A stretch of 64,000 nt of DNA, taken from contig CAWGEJ010000006.1 in the NCBI GenBank assembly GCA_963821575.1, forward strand, positions 310,001-374,000. Reading direction: 5' to 3'. Below, one piece after another: positions 1 to 7,518 of this stretch; within the stretch, counting starts at the first letter, position 1, and every line of letters begins with the position of its first letter. The translations under genes were made by a program, and so were the position numbers. The DNA comes from PALSA-600 sp963821575. GTDB lineage: Bacteria; Actinomycetota; Thermoleophilia; Gaiellales; Gaiellaceae. The notes below the pieces were generated by a model, which worked only from the letters and a program-made list of their open reading frames with translations, did no database searches and had not been told where the DNA came from.

Positions 1-102
1 CCGTTCGTCTCGGTCGGCGGCTCGTCGATGATCACGAACTTCCTCGCAATCGGGGTCCTGCAGGCGATCTACCTGCGGCGTCCGGGACGGAGGCGGGCAT
101 GA
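1..102 (+). CDS. FtsW/RodA-family protein, C-terminal fragment (partial)
   Basis: The window opens inside a reading frame that ends at the TGA at 100-102. The visible 33 residues include PFVSVGGSSMITNFLAIG followed by a basic tail. That is the typical last transmembrane segment of SEDS proteins (FtsW, RodA, SpoVE), the peptidoglycan glycosyltransferases of division or elongation, where P-F-x-S-x-G-G-S-S is strongly conserved. FtsW and RodA cannot be told apart from this stub. The stop overlaps the start of the next gene (ATGA), so the two are probably co-transcribed. The 5' part lies outside the window. Confidence 0.75.
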   Translation, partial: PFVSVGGSSMITNFLAIGVLQAIYLRRPGRRRA

Positions 103-872
103 GCAAGCGGAGGGTGAAGCTCGGGTCGTCGTCGTTCTTCGCGCTCTTCCGCGAGTTGCGCCGCGGCACGGGTGATCCGCGTCCGCTTGCCGTGGCAGGC
201 GCCCGCGAGCTGGTGCCGCTGCTCGCGCGCGAGCTACGGGCAGGCGGGGATCCGGCGGCGGTGGTCGAGGGGCGCTTCGAGGACGCGGCGGTGCTGGTGT
301 GGATCGGGCCGACGGACGAGGCTGCGTTGCGTCAGGCAACGCGAGCCGGCGTCCCGATCGTCGCGGTCACCGAGGACGACACGGTCCCGTACGTGCTCGC
401 GACCGAGCTGGTGCGAGTGCCGCCCGGGTCGGGCTTCCCGGTCGACGAGATCGCAAGCGCGATCGCTCGACGGCTCGGGGAGGACAGCACGTCGCTGGCG
501 GCGCGGCTGCCGGTGCTGCGGCCCGCCGTCTGCGAGGAGCTGATTCGGGCGTTCTCCAAGCGCAACGGGATGATCGCCGCGGCCGTCTTCATGTCCGGCA
601 TCGATATGCCGGTCCTGACGGTCAATCAGGCCCGCCTCGTGATGCGGATGGGCATGGCCTACGGCGGCCAGTCGAACGCCACGCGCACCGCCGGCCTGGT
701 CGGCGTGGTCGGTGCGGGGCTCGCCTTCCGCGCGATCTCGCGCGAGCTGCGATCCACGATGCCGCGTGCAGGCTGGGCCGTGCAGGGCGCCGTGGCGTAC
801 ACGGGCACGAGAGCGGTCGGTGAGGCTGCGCTGCGCTACTTCGCCGCCCGCGCCGAGTCCGCTTCCTCGTAG
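99..872 (+). CDS. DUF697-like membrane-associated protein
   Basis: A 257-residue protein whose ATG overlaps the preceding SEDS stop by 4 nt. Residues 1-150 look soluble: a basic N-terminus and an alternating strand/helix pattern. They are followed by hydrophobic stretches near 156-175 (GMIAAAVFMSGIDMPVLT), 197-213 and 226-245. The pattern of a hydrophobic helix, a 'g.D.p.lt.nQ..mv..m' stretch and 'yGg' resembles the DUF697/YcjF family, whose biochemical role is not established. There is no visible P-loop or catalytic motif. Coupling to a SEDS gene suggests a role near the cell envelope, which is inference only. Confidence 0.55.
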   Translation: MSKRRVKLGSSSFFALFRELRRGTGDPRPLAVAGARELVPLLARELRAGGDPAAVVEGRFEDAAVLVWIGPTDEAALRQATRAGVPIVAVTEDDTVPYVLATELVRVPPGSGFPVDEIASAIARRLGEDSTSLAARLPVLRPAVCEELIRAFSKRNGMIAAAVFMSGIDMPVLTVNQARLVMRMGMAYGGQSNATRTAGLVGVVGAGLAFRAISRELRSTMPRAGWAVQGAVAYTGTRAVGEAALRYFAARAESASS

Positions 873-972
873 CTCACGAGCCGGCGCAGCGGAACCGCTC
901 GCTCCCCTAGCCTCGGCGGGTCCGTCCGGACCAGGTCCTAGGCTCTCCAGATCGACTGGAGGTGATGCCCGC

Positions 973-1179
973 ATGGCTTTGACCGGACACCAGGAAGCGC
1001 AGGAGCTCCTGCTGATCGAGGAGGCGGACGCCTGGTTCGAGTACCTCGAGACGACGCGGGGCCAGTCGGCCGTCCGCTACGTGGAGGTCGAGCCGTGGGC
1101 CTGGGCCCGCCTCGCGCAGCGTCTGCGCGCCATCCGCACCCGCCGGGCGAAGCTCCGGCCCGCTGCCGAAGCGGCCTGA
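973..1179 (+). CDS. small conserved-looking protein, unknown function
   Basis: Encodes 68 residues starting MALTGHQEAQELLLIEEA. A strong Shine-Dalgarno, GGAGGTGA at 958-965, sits 7 nt before the ATG, which fixes the start. The protein is charged, helical and lacks membrane segments; its Trp/Tyr-rich centre (AWFEYLE, RYVEVEPWAWARL) and basic end suggest a small binding protein. It lies alone between the DUF697-like gene and the RNase E/G gene. I do not recognise a family. Confidence 0.6.
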   Translation: MALTGHQEAQELLLIEEADAWFEYLETTRGQSAVRYVEVEPWAWARLAQRLRAIRTRRAKLRPAAEAA

Positions 1180-1197
1180 GGAGCCACTGATACCCTG

Positions 1198-1225
1198 GGG
1201 GAAGGCCTATGCCAAGGCTTTTCCC
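1198..1225 (+). other. stem-loop between small gene and RNase E/G gene
   Basis: The arms GGGGAAGGCCT (1198-1208) and AGGCTTTTCCC (1215-1225) pair over all 11 positions (two G-U) around a 6-nt loop. No U-tract follows, so it is either a weak terminator for the upstream gene or part of the 5' leader of the RNase E/G mRNA. In E. coli, RNase E controls its own mRNA through 5'-UTR hairpins; a similar role here is inference. Confidence 0.45.
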
Positions 1226-1290
1226 AATCATCAGCGCCGCGCGCCCGTGTGACACGAGGCTGCGCGTGCGCTCCTCACAGGAGAGATCGT

Positions 1291-4101
1291 TTGCCATTGT
1301 CGTTTTTCCGACGCAAGAAGTCGGAGGACAAGGCGCCGCTCACGCGCGCCCCGGAACGTCCCGAAGTTGAACCGCTGACCGTCGAGGCGCCCGCCACACC
1401 GGCGAGCACCGACGGACAATCGACCACCGCACCACCGAAGAAGCGCCGCCGCGGCACGCGTGGCGGGCGCAACCGCAAGAAGTCCACGGCTGCGGCCGGC
1501 GGCGCAACGGCGTCGACGCCCGGTGCCTCCGACGCTGCCCCGGCGGAGCCGAAAGCCGAGCCGCGCAAGACCGAGCGCAAGACGCGGACCGCCCCGCAGG
1601 CCCGTCGGCGCACACCCCCGAAGCGCGCGCCGCTGCCGAAGGCCAAGCGCGAGCTTCTCGTCTCGGTCGACGCGGGCGAGAAGCGCGTCGCCGTCCTCGA
1701 GGACGACAAGGTCGCCGAGGTGTACCTCGAGCGGCCGGAACGCCGCTCGATCGCGGGCAACATCTATCTCGGCGTCGTCGACAACGTCCTGCCCGGCATG
1801 GAAGCGGCGTTCGTCGAGATCGGCCTCGAGAAGAACGGCTTCCTCTACGTCGACGAGATCGTCGGGCCCGAGCTCGAAGGGCGCAAGGGCGCTCGCAAGA
1901 TCCAGGATCTGATCCAGCGCGGCGAGAACGTCCTCGTCCAGGCGGTGAAGGATCCGATGAAGACGAAGGGCGCGCGGCTCACCACCGAGATCTCGCTCCC
2001 CGGGCGCTTCGTCGTCTACGTGCCGCACGGCGAGGGGCTCGGCGTCTCCCGCCGGCTCGAGGACGAGGAGCGGAACCGTCTCAAGGCGGTGCTCAAGGAG
2101 CATGCTCCCAAGCGCGGCGGCGTGATCGTGCGGACCGCTGCCGAAGGTGCGTCGGCCGAGGACATCGAACGCGACCTCGACTTCCTGCAGCGCCTGTGGC
2201 GCTCGATCGAGGCGAAGGCCAAGGAGTCGACGGCGCCGTCGCTCGTCTACCAGGAGGCGGAGCTCCCGCTGCGCGTCGTCCGCGACCTGTTCACCGGCGA
2301 CTTCGAGCGGCTGCTCGTCGATCACGACCGCACCCACAAGCGGATCGTGGGCTACCTCAAGAAGACGTCGCCGCACATGGCCGAGCGGGTCACGCGCTAC
2401 AAGGAGCGCGAGCCGCTGATGGAGGCCATGGGGGTCGACCAGGAGATCCGCTCGACGCTCAACCGCCGTGTCGACCTGCCGTCGGGCGGCTACCTGATCT
2501 TCGACTACGCCGAGGCGTTCACGGTCATCGACGTCAACACCGGCCGCTTCGTCGGCTCGCGGTCGAAAAAGTCCGGCGCGCGGCTCGAGGACACGATCAC
2601 GAAGAACAACCTCGAGGCGGTCAAGGAGGTTGTCCGCCAGCTGCGCCTGCGCGACATCGGCGGGATCATCGTCATCGACTTCATCGACATGGCGAGCCCG
2701 AAGAACCGCGCCGCCGTCGAGAAGGCGCTGGGCGAGGAGCTGGAGCGCGACCGCACGAAGACGTACGTGGTCGAGATCTCACCGCTCGGGCTCGTCGAGA
2801 TGACGCGCCAGAACGTCACCGACGGTCCACGCGAGGTCATGACCAAGAAGTGCCCGACGTGCGGAGGCGACGGGATCGTCATCTCCGAGCACACCGCCGC
2901 TGTCGACATCGAGCGCCGGCTCCGCTCACTGGTCACGCCGGGCTCGCGCGACAAGGCGTTCAAGGTCGAGCTCTCGGCGCGGGTGGCGTGGCTCGTCGCC
3001 GGGCCGGCCGGGTCGCGGCTGCGCGAGCTCGAGGAGACGACACGCCGCCGCTTCTTCCTCGTCGGCGTCGAGGGCGAGCATCTGGATCACCTGCGGGTGC
3101 TCGACCAGGGAACGCTCGAAAAGGTTGCGCCCAAGCTTCCGGTCGAGATCGGGCAGGAGGTCGAAGTGAAGCTCGGGGAGGTCGGGCTGCACGACTCGCA
3201 CGCCGGGGCGGGGAAGTTCGGCGACGTCGACATCGTCGTCGGGGGCGCTGCCAAGCTCGTCGGCAAGAAGGTCACCGCGACCGTCACGGCCGTGACGGAA
3301 GGGCTGGCCTGGGCAGAACTGGTCGCGCCCGCCGTGGTCGGCGATGAGCCGCTCACTGCGGAGGCGGAGGCCGAGAAGCCGACCCGCGCCCGCCGGAGCA
3401 CCGTCCGCAAGAGCGCCGAGACCGCGGAGGCAGTGGACGGGCCGGGCGGCGTGGAGGCCGAGTTGGCGCTCGAGGACGAGGGAGTGGCGGACGAGAGCAC
3501 GGAGGTCGAGCCCGAGGAGGCCGAGGCGGCCTCCGTCGCGCCCGCCGAGGGGGACGAGTCTGTTCCGGCAACGCCCAGGAAGCGCACCCGCCGCGGGTCG
3601 CGCGGCGGCAAGAACCGCAAGAAGAAGCCGGCCGTCGCGGCGGCTGCGGCGAACGGCGGCGAGGTCGCCGGCGCTGCCCGCGCAGAGCCCGAGCCGGAGC
3701 CGGGGGTGGCCGAGCCAGCCTCTGAGCCGGAGCCCGCCTCTGAGCCCGAGCCCGAGGTTGTCGCCGAGGCCGACGGCGTGTCCGCCGGCCCGGTGATCCA
3801 CGTGCCCGCCCGCGACCTCGACGGGGAGGGCGACGGCACAGCGCCGGCCCGGAAGAAGACGCGGCGAGGTTCCCGCGGCGGCAAGAACCGCCGCAAGAAG
3901 CCCGCGGGCACGGCCGTAGCGACTGCCGAGCCCGAAGCGGGCCCGGACACCGGGGAGCCGGAGCTCGCTCTGCCGCCGGAGCCCGAGCTCGAGCAACTGC
4001 CGGAGCTGCCCGAGCCGGCGGTAGCGGAGGCGTCGCCCTCCCAGAACGGCGACGAGGACTGGGGCTACACGCCGATGAGCCAGTGGGGGTTGGACGAGTA
4101 A
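1291..4101 (+). CDS. rng: ribonuclease E/G family endoribonuclease
   Basis: Endoribonuclease for rRNA processing and mRNA decay, 936 residues. A TTG start at 1291 is chosen because AGGAGA (1279-1284) precedes it by 6 nt. The S1/5'-sensor part begins near residue 119. The two metal-binding Asp lie in TVIDVNTGR (about 414) and IVIDFIDM (about 463). The zinc link is CPTCGGDG (Cys 521 and 524). A TRAM/OB-like stretch spans about 617-682. The ends are low-complexity and carry three copies of an Arg/Lys/Gly motif resembling RRGSRGGKNRKK, at about residues 49-64, 762-780 and 852-871, separated by acidic Glu/Pro/Ala tracts. These resemble RNA-binding and scaffold regions of RNase E. Whether it is better called Rne or Rng cannot be settled by eye. 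It sits upstream of rplU-rpmA-obgE, a common arrangement. Confidence 0.93.
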   Translation: MPLSFFRRKKSEDKAPLTRAPERPEVEPLTVEAPATPASTDGQSTTAPPKKRRRGTRGGRNRKKSTAAAGGATASTPGASDAAPAEPKAEPRKTERKTRTAPQARRRTPPKRAPLPKAKRELLVSVDAGEKRVAVLEDDKVAEVYLERPERRSIAGNIYLGVVDNVLPGMEAAFVEIGLEKNGFLYVDEIVGPELEGRKGARKIQDLIQRGENVLVQAVKDPMKTKGARLTTEISLPGRFVVYVPHGEGLGVSRRLEDEERNRLKAVLKEHAPKRGGVIVRTAAEGASAEDIERDLDFLQRLWRSIEAKAKESTAPSLVYQEAELPLRVVRDLFTGDFERLLVDHDRTHKRIVGYLKKTSPHMAERVTRYKEREPLMEAMGVDQEIRSTLNRRVDLPSGGYLIFDYAEAFTVIDVNTGRFVGSRSKKSGARLEDTITKNNLEAVKEVVRQLRLRDIGGIIVIDFIDMASPKNRAAVEKALGEELERDRTKTYVVEISPLGLVEMTRQNVTDGPREVMTKKCPTCGGDGIVISEHTAAVDIERRLRSLVTPGSRDKAFKVELSARVAWLVAGPAGSRLRELEETTRRRFFLVGVEGEHLDHLRVLDQGTLEKVAPKLPVEIGQEVEVKLGEVGLHDSHAGAGKFGDVDIVVGGAAKLVGKKVTATVTAVTEGLAWAELVAPAVVGDEPLTAEAEAEKPTRARRSTVRKSAETAEAVDGPGGVEAELALEDEGVADESTEVEPEEAEAASVAPAEGDESVPATPRKRTRRGSRGGKNRKKKPAVAAAAANGGEVAGAARAEPEPEPGVAEPASEPEPASEPEPEVVAEADGVSAGPVIHVPARDLDGEGDGTAPARKKTRRGSRGGKNRRKKPAGTAVATAEPEAGPDTGEPELALPPEPELEQLPELPEPAVAEASPSQNGDEDWGYTPMSQWGLDE

Positions 4102-4120
4102 GAGCCGCAGTCGCTACACT
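4090..4120 (+). promoter_or_regulatory. candidate promoter for rplU-rpmA
   Basis: TTGGAC at 4090-4095 and TACACT at 4115-4120 are separated by 19 nt (18 if TGGACG is taken as the -35). The -10-like box matches the TACACT found before rsfS, tRNA-Ala and the gene at 14619. It overlaps the 3' end of the RNase gene and leaves a 5' leader of about 30-35 nt before rplU, which could hold the autoregulatory site usual for ribosomal-protein operons. Confidence 0.5.
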
Positions 4121-4161
4121 GGCGACCGCTTCGCGGGCCCATGCCTGCGAGCATCATGCTG

Positions 4162-4719
4162 ATGGAATACGCAATCATCCGTTTGGGCGGCAAGCAGTAT
4201 CGCGTCCGTGAGGGCGAGTACCTCGTCGTGGACCGCGTCAGGTTCGACGAGGGGAAGACGTTCAGCCCGGATGTGCTGCTCGGCGACTCGGGCGTGACCG
4301 TCACGGCGAAGGTGCTGGCGCACGAACGCGGGCCGAAGATCCGCATCGGCAAGTACCGCAAACGGACCGGGTACAAGCGCCACAACGGCTTCCGCGCTGC
4401 GACCTCGCGCATCGAGATCTCGCTGGGCGGCGCTCCGAAGCGGGCACCCGCGAAGAAGTCCGAGCCGGTCGAGGCGCCGAAGGCAGCACCGAAGGCGCCG
4501 AAGGCTGAGGAGCAGGCGACTGCTGCGCCCGAGGATCACATCAAGGGCATGCCGAGCGGCTATGAGGAGCTGACAGTCGCCCAGGTGTCCGAGGGCGCCA
4601 AGACATGGAACCGCCCGATGCTCGAAGCAGCGTTGACCTACGAGCAGGCGCATGCCGCGCGCAAGGGCGCGATCTCGGCGCTCCAGTCCGCATTGAAGGC
4701 GAAGGAGGAGGACGTCTAG
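4162..4719 (+). CDS. rplU: 50S ribosomal protein L21 with C-terminal extension
   Basis: L21 binds 23S rRNA in the large subunit. Residues 1-95 are a normal L21 (YAIIRLGGKQYRV at the N-terminus, then the KIRIGKYRKRTGYKRHNGFR rRNA-binding region). The start at 4162 matches the usual family N-terminus; in-frame ATGs at 4141 and 4156 are possible, and no strong ribosome binding site decides. The protein is 185 residues, nearly twice the usual length of about 100. The extra part is an Ala/Pro/Lys linker followed by a helical module (EELTVAQVSEGAKTW, then LEAALTYEQAHAARKGAISAL). A similar 'L-T-V-x-x-V...YE...RK..L' module occurs at C-termini of other actinobacterial proteins; its role is unknown. 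It lies directly before rpmA. Confidence 0.95.
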   Translation: MEYAIIRLGGKQYRVREGEYLVVDRVRFDEGKTFSPDVLLGDSGVTVTAKVLAHERGPKIRIGKYRKRTGYKRHNGFRAATSRIEISLGGAPKRAPAKKSEPVEAPKAAPKAPKAEEQATAAPEDHIKGMPSGYEELTVAQVSEGAKTWNRPMLEAALTYEQAHAARKGAISALQSALKAKEEDV

Positions 4720-4977
4720 ATGGCACACAAGAAAGGCCTCGGCTCCTCGAAGAACGGCCGCGACTCGAACCCCCAGTACCTCGGGGTGAAGATGTTCGAC
4801 GGCCAGGCGGTACAGCCCGGCAACATCATCGTCCGCCAGCGCGGCACCAAGTTCCGCCCCGGCCCCGGCACCGAGATCGGCCGCGACGACACGATCTTCG
4901 CGGTCCGCACCGGCACGCTCTCGTTCCGAACAAGCGGCGAGCGCCGCTTCGTCTCGGTCATCGAGCCGCAGGCGTAG
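4720..4977 (+). CDS. rpmA: 50S ribosomal protein L27
   Basis: Encodes 85 residues of canonical L27: MAHKKGLGSSKNGRDSNPQYLGVK at the N-terminus (quoted here as MAHKKGLGSSKNGRDS and NPQYLGVK), then GNIIVRQRGTKFRPGPGT. The N-terminal tail reaches the peptidyl-transferase centre in the ribosome. There is no Firmicutes-type cleavable N-terminal extension. The ATG follows the rplU stop immediately with GGAGGA just upstream, so translation is coupled to rplU. Confidence 0.97.
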   Translation: MAHKKGLGSSKNGRDSNPQYLGVKMFDGQAVQPGNIIVRQRGTKFRPGPGTEIGRDDTIFAVRTGTLSFRTSGERRFVSVIEPQA

Positions 4978-5040
4978 CCACCGCCTACCCGGTCGCCGCG
5001 ATTGACGCCGGCGCCTGCGCCGCGAACCCTTCGGCCCGTT

Positions 5041-5109
5041 GGCCTGTGGATAACTTGTCACACTTTCGTAACGTCGTTTGGCGACGGGACTGGGCTGCCG
5101 TGGCCGTGG
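5041..5109 (+). repeat. 69-bp direct repeat with DnaA box, copy 1
   Basis: The 310-bp gap between rpmA and obgE (4978-5287) has no convincing gene; it holds this repeat and its second copy 144 bp downstream. The copies differ at only two positions. Each begins GGCCTGTGGATAAC and contains TGTGGATAA (5045-5053 here), a perfect match to the reverse complement of the DnaA box TTATCCACA. Each also contains a CGTCG-TTTGG-CGACG stem-loop. Reading frames through the repeat are uncharacteristic of protein and are judged noncoding. Confidence 0.85.
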
Positions 5110-5184
5110 CCGGAGAAGGGGGCGCGAGCGAGGTTTGGCGCTGGCTCTGGCGCCGGCGCGCGCCGCGAGCTCCCTCGGCTCCCC

Positions 5185-5253
5185 GGCCTGTGGATAACTG
5201 GTCACACTCTCGTAACGTCGTTTGGCGACGGGACTGGGCTGCCGTGGCCGTGG
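5185..5253 (+). repeat. 69-bp direct repeat with DnaA box, copy 2
   Basis: Second copy of the repeat at 5041-5109, with 67 of 69 positions identical. Its DnaA-box match TGTGGATAA lies at 5189-5197. It ends 34 bp before the obgE start, so protein bound here could affect obgE transcription; the obgE -10-like TACGGT is at 5273-5278. Confidence 0.85.
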
Positions 5254-5287
5254 TTGGAGGAGAGGGGCGCGCTACGGTTCCCGCGCG

Positions 5288-6469
5288 ATGTTCAGTGACC
5301 GGGCCACGTTGCACGTTCAGGCCGGGAAGGGCGGCGACGGCGGTCTCTCGTTCCGCCGGGAGAAGTTCGTCCCCAAGGGCGGCCCGGACGGCGGCGACGG
5401 CGGGAACGGCGGCGACGTCGTGCTGCTCGCGGATCCCTCGCTACGTGACCTCTCGGCGCTGCAGAGACGCAAGCTGATCAGAGCGGAGCGCGGCGGCAAC
5501 GGGCGCGGCGCGCGCAAGCACGGCGCCGACGGCGCCGACGCGGAGCTGCGCGTCCCTGTCGGGACGCAGGTCTTCGCCGGCGAAGGAGACCTGATCGCCG
5601 ACCTCGCACACGCCGGCGCGCGCGTCGTGCTCGCGCACGGCGGACACGGCGGTCGCGGCAACGCCCGCTTCGTTTCTTCGACGCGCCAGGTCCCGCGCTT
5701 CGCCGAGGTCGGGCCGCCCGGCGACGAACGCGACGTCGAGCTGCACCTGAAGCTCCTCGCGGATGCGGCGCTCGTCGGCCTGCCGAACGCGGGCAAGTCG
5801 TCGCTGATCTCGCGTATCTCGAACGCCAAGCCCAAGGTCGCGGAATACCCGTTCACGACGCTGCAGCCCGTGCTCGGAACCGTCGAGGCGCCCGACGGCC
5901 GCCAGCTCGTGATCGCGGACGTGCCCGGCCTGATCGAAGGGGCGAGTGAAGGCGTCGGCCTCGGCCACGAGTTCCTCGCGCACCTCGAGCGTGCCCGCAT
6001 GTTGATCCACGTGATCGACGCGTCGCAGCCGGCGGACGAGCAGTGGCGGACGATCGACGCCGAGCTCGGGGCGTACGGTGCAGGGCTCGACGCGCGGCCG
6101 CAGATCGTCGTGCTGAACAAGATCGATCTCGAGCCGAGCCCCGACTTCACGATCGACGAGCCGCGGATCACCGCAGTGTTCCGGCTCTCGTGCGCGACCG
6201 GAGAAGGTCTCGACGAGTTCCGTCGCAGGCTCTTCACCCTCGTCCCTGAGCCTGTGGCGGAGGAGCGCAGCGAGGACGAGCTCGCCGACTTCCTCGTCTA
6301 CCGGCCCCAGCCGAAGGCCCGCGGCTGGCGTCTGCTCCGCACTGAGGACGGCTTCCGCGTGCTCGGCACCCCGCCGTCCGAGGAGGAGCTCGAGCGTGCG
6401 CTGCGCGCGGCCGGCGCGAAGGACGGCGCGAGCGTCGAGATCGGCGACGAGGAGTTCGAGCTCGCTTGA
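5288..6469 (+). CDS. obgE: GTPase Obg (CgtA)
   Basis: A 393-residue Obg GTPase, acting in 50S subunit maturation and stress or cell-cycle control. The glycine-rich Obg fold covers residues 1-158 (GKGGDGGLSFRREKFVPKGG, DGGDGGNGGDV). The G domain has GLPNAGKSSL (P-loop), the switch region KVAEYPFTTL, DVPGLIEGA (G3) and NKID (G4). The last 75 residues form the OCT domain typical of actinobacterial and Firmicutes Obg. The ATG at 5288 is preceded by TACGGT (5273-5278) with 9 nt between and no Shine-Dalgarno, so the mRNA may be leaderless. Confidence 0.96.
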   Translation: MFSDRATLHVQAGKGGDGGLSFRREKFVPKGGPDGGDGGNGGDVVLLADPSLRDLSALQRRKLIRAERGGNGRGARKHGADGADAELRVPVGTQVFAGEGDLIADLAHAGARVVLAHGGHGGRGNARFVSSTRQVPRFAEVGPPGDERDVELHLKLLADAALVGLPNAGKSSLISRISNAKPKVAEYPFTTLQPVLGTVEAPDGRQLVIADVPGLIEGASEGVGLGHEFLAHLERARMLIHVIDASQPADEQWRTIDAELGAYGAGLDARPQIVVLNKIDLEPSPDFTIDEPRITAVFRLSCATGEGLDEFRRRLFTLVPEPVAEERSEDELADFLVYRPQPKARGWRLLRTEDGFRVLGTPPSEEELERALRAAGAKDGASVEIGDEEFELA

Positions 6470-7008
6470 CGGTGGGTCTGTTCGGGGGTGCGTTCGACCC
6501 TCCGCACCGAGGACACGTCGAGCTCGTGCGCCGCGCGAAGAGCGAGCTCGGGCTGGACGAGCTCGTCGTGCTGGTTGCTGCGGACCCCGGCCACAAGCGC
6601 GTCACGACGCCGGCGGAGACCCGGCTTCGGCTGGCTCGCGCCGCGTTCCCGGACGACGACGTCCGCCTCGACGAGCACGCGCGTACGGTCGACACGCTGC
6701 GGGCTCACCCCGAGTGGGCCGACGCGATCTTTCTGATCGGCGCAGACGAGTTCTGCGACTTCCCTTCCTGGAAAGAGCCCGACGAGCTGCTGCGGCTGAT
6801 CCGGCTCGCGGTCGCGGCGCGGCCGGGGCTTCCCACCGACCGGCTCGAGCAGGTGCTTGCAGAGCTCGCACAGCCCGAGCGGGTGCTCTTCTTCGAGATC
6901 GAGCCGATTCCCTTGGCCTCGAGCGCCCTGAGACGGCGGTTCGCAGACGAGGACGTGCCGTCCGCGGTCGCGGACATCATCCGCCGCGAAGGTCTGTATG
7001 CCTCGTAG
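6466..7008 (+). CDS. nadD: nicotinate-nucleotide adenylyltransferase
   Basis: A 180-residue NadD that adenylates nicotinate mononucleotide in NAD biosynthesis. The nucleotidyltransferase motif GLFGGAFDPPHRGH lies at the N-terminus, ADEFCDFPSWKEP in the middle, and the C-terminal site reads SSALRRRF where most family members have S-S-T-x-[IL]-R. The TTG start at 6466 overlaps the obgE TGA; GAGGAG in the end of obgE serves as ribosome binding site. Position between obgE and rsfS is the classical arrangement. Confidence 0.92.
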   Translation: MTVGLFGGAFDPPHRGHVELVRRAKSELGLDELVVLVAADPGHKRVTTPAETRLRLARAAFPDDDVRLDEHARTVDTLRAHPEWADAIFLIGADEFCDFPSWKEPDELLRLIRLAVAARPGLPTDRLEQVLAELAQPERVLFFEIEPIPLASSALRRRFADEDVPSAVADIIRREGLYAS

Positions 7009-7029
7009 ACGCGGGTACACTTCATCGGC

Positions 7030-7380
7030 TTGAGCCCACTCGAACAGGCACGCCGGATCGCGGCAATCGTCCAGGACAAGCTCGGCCGCGACGTCGTCAT
7101 TCTCGACATGCAGCCCGTCTGCGCCTACACCGACTACTTCGTCGTGGCGACGGGTGCGAACGCACGCCAGACGAAGGGAATCTGGGACGAGGTGCATGGC
7201 CGGCTGAAGCAGGAGAACGGCCTGCTGCCGCGCTCGGTCGAGGGCGAGCAGGAGGCGACCTGGATCGTCGGCGACTACATCGACGTCGTGCTGCACGTCT
7301 TCACCCCTGAGGCGCGCGAGTTCTACCGCCTCGAGGATCTGTGGGACGACGTCCCCCACGAGACGTTCGCCACGGCCTAG
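7030..7380 (+). CDS. rsfS: ribosomal silencing factor RsfS
   Basis: Encodes 116 residues of the RsfS/Iojap family, which binds L14 and blocks subunit joining under nutrient limitation. Diagnostic stretches are VILDMQPVCAYTDYFVVATG and WIVGDYIDVVLHVFTPEAREFYRLEDLW. The start is TTG 7030; TACACT (7016-7021) ends 8 nt upstream with no Shine-Dalgarno, indicating its own leaderless promoter in addition to read-through from nadD. Confidence 0.95.
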   Translation: MSPLEQARRIAAIVQDKLGRDVVILDMQPVCAYTDYFVVATGANARQTKGIWDEVHGRLKQENGLLPRSVEGEQEATWIVGDYIDVVLHVFTPEAREFYRLEDLWDDVPHETFATA

Positions 7381-7400
7381 AAGGGCCAAGCCCTCCTAGC

Positions 7401-7406
7401 TACACT
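7401..7406 (+). promoter_or_regulatory. -10-like box of tRNA-Ala
   Basis: TACACT, identical to the boxes before rplU and rsfS, lies 13 nt before the first base of the mature tRNA. That spacing fits a transcription start a few bases upstream of the tRNA. Confidence 0.5.
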
Positions 7407-7419
7407 GATCCCGCTGCTT

Positions 7420-7492
7420 GGGCCCATAGCTCAGTTGGGAGAGCGTTTGGCTGGCAGCCAAAAGGTCGCCGGTTCGAGCCCGGCTGGGTCCA
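7420..7492 (+). tRNA. tRNA-Ala(GGC)
   Basis: A full cloverleaf can be drawn. Acceptor GGGCCCA (7420-7426) pairs with TGGGTCC (7485-7491). The D-arm is GCTC/GAGC. The anticodon stem TTTGG/CCAAA encloses loop CTGGCAG with anticodon GGC at 7453-7455. The T-arm GCCGG-TTCGAGC-CCGGC is perfect. The acceptor has the G3:U70 pair, the alanine identity element, which agrees with the anticodon. The discriminator base is A and the CCA end is not encoded. Confidence 0.96.
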
Positions 7493-7518
7493 CTATCTCC
7501 TGGGATGGCTGAATCGAG

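Noticed and set aside
5041..5253. Possible replication origin because of two perfect DnaA boxes
   Set aside because: Only two boxes, no AT-rich unwinding element, and no dnaA, dnaN, rpmH or parAB nearby.
5002..5298. 98-codon frame through the DnaA-box repeats
   Set aside because: It encodes the same unusual peptide twice only because the DNA repeat is duplicated; no start signal and no protein-like features.
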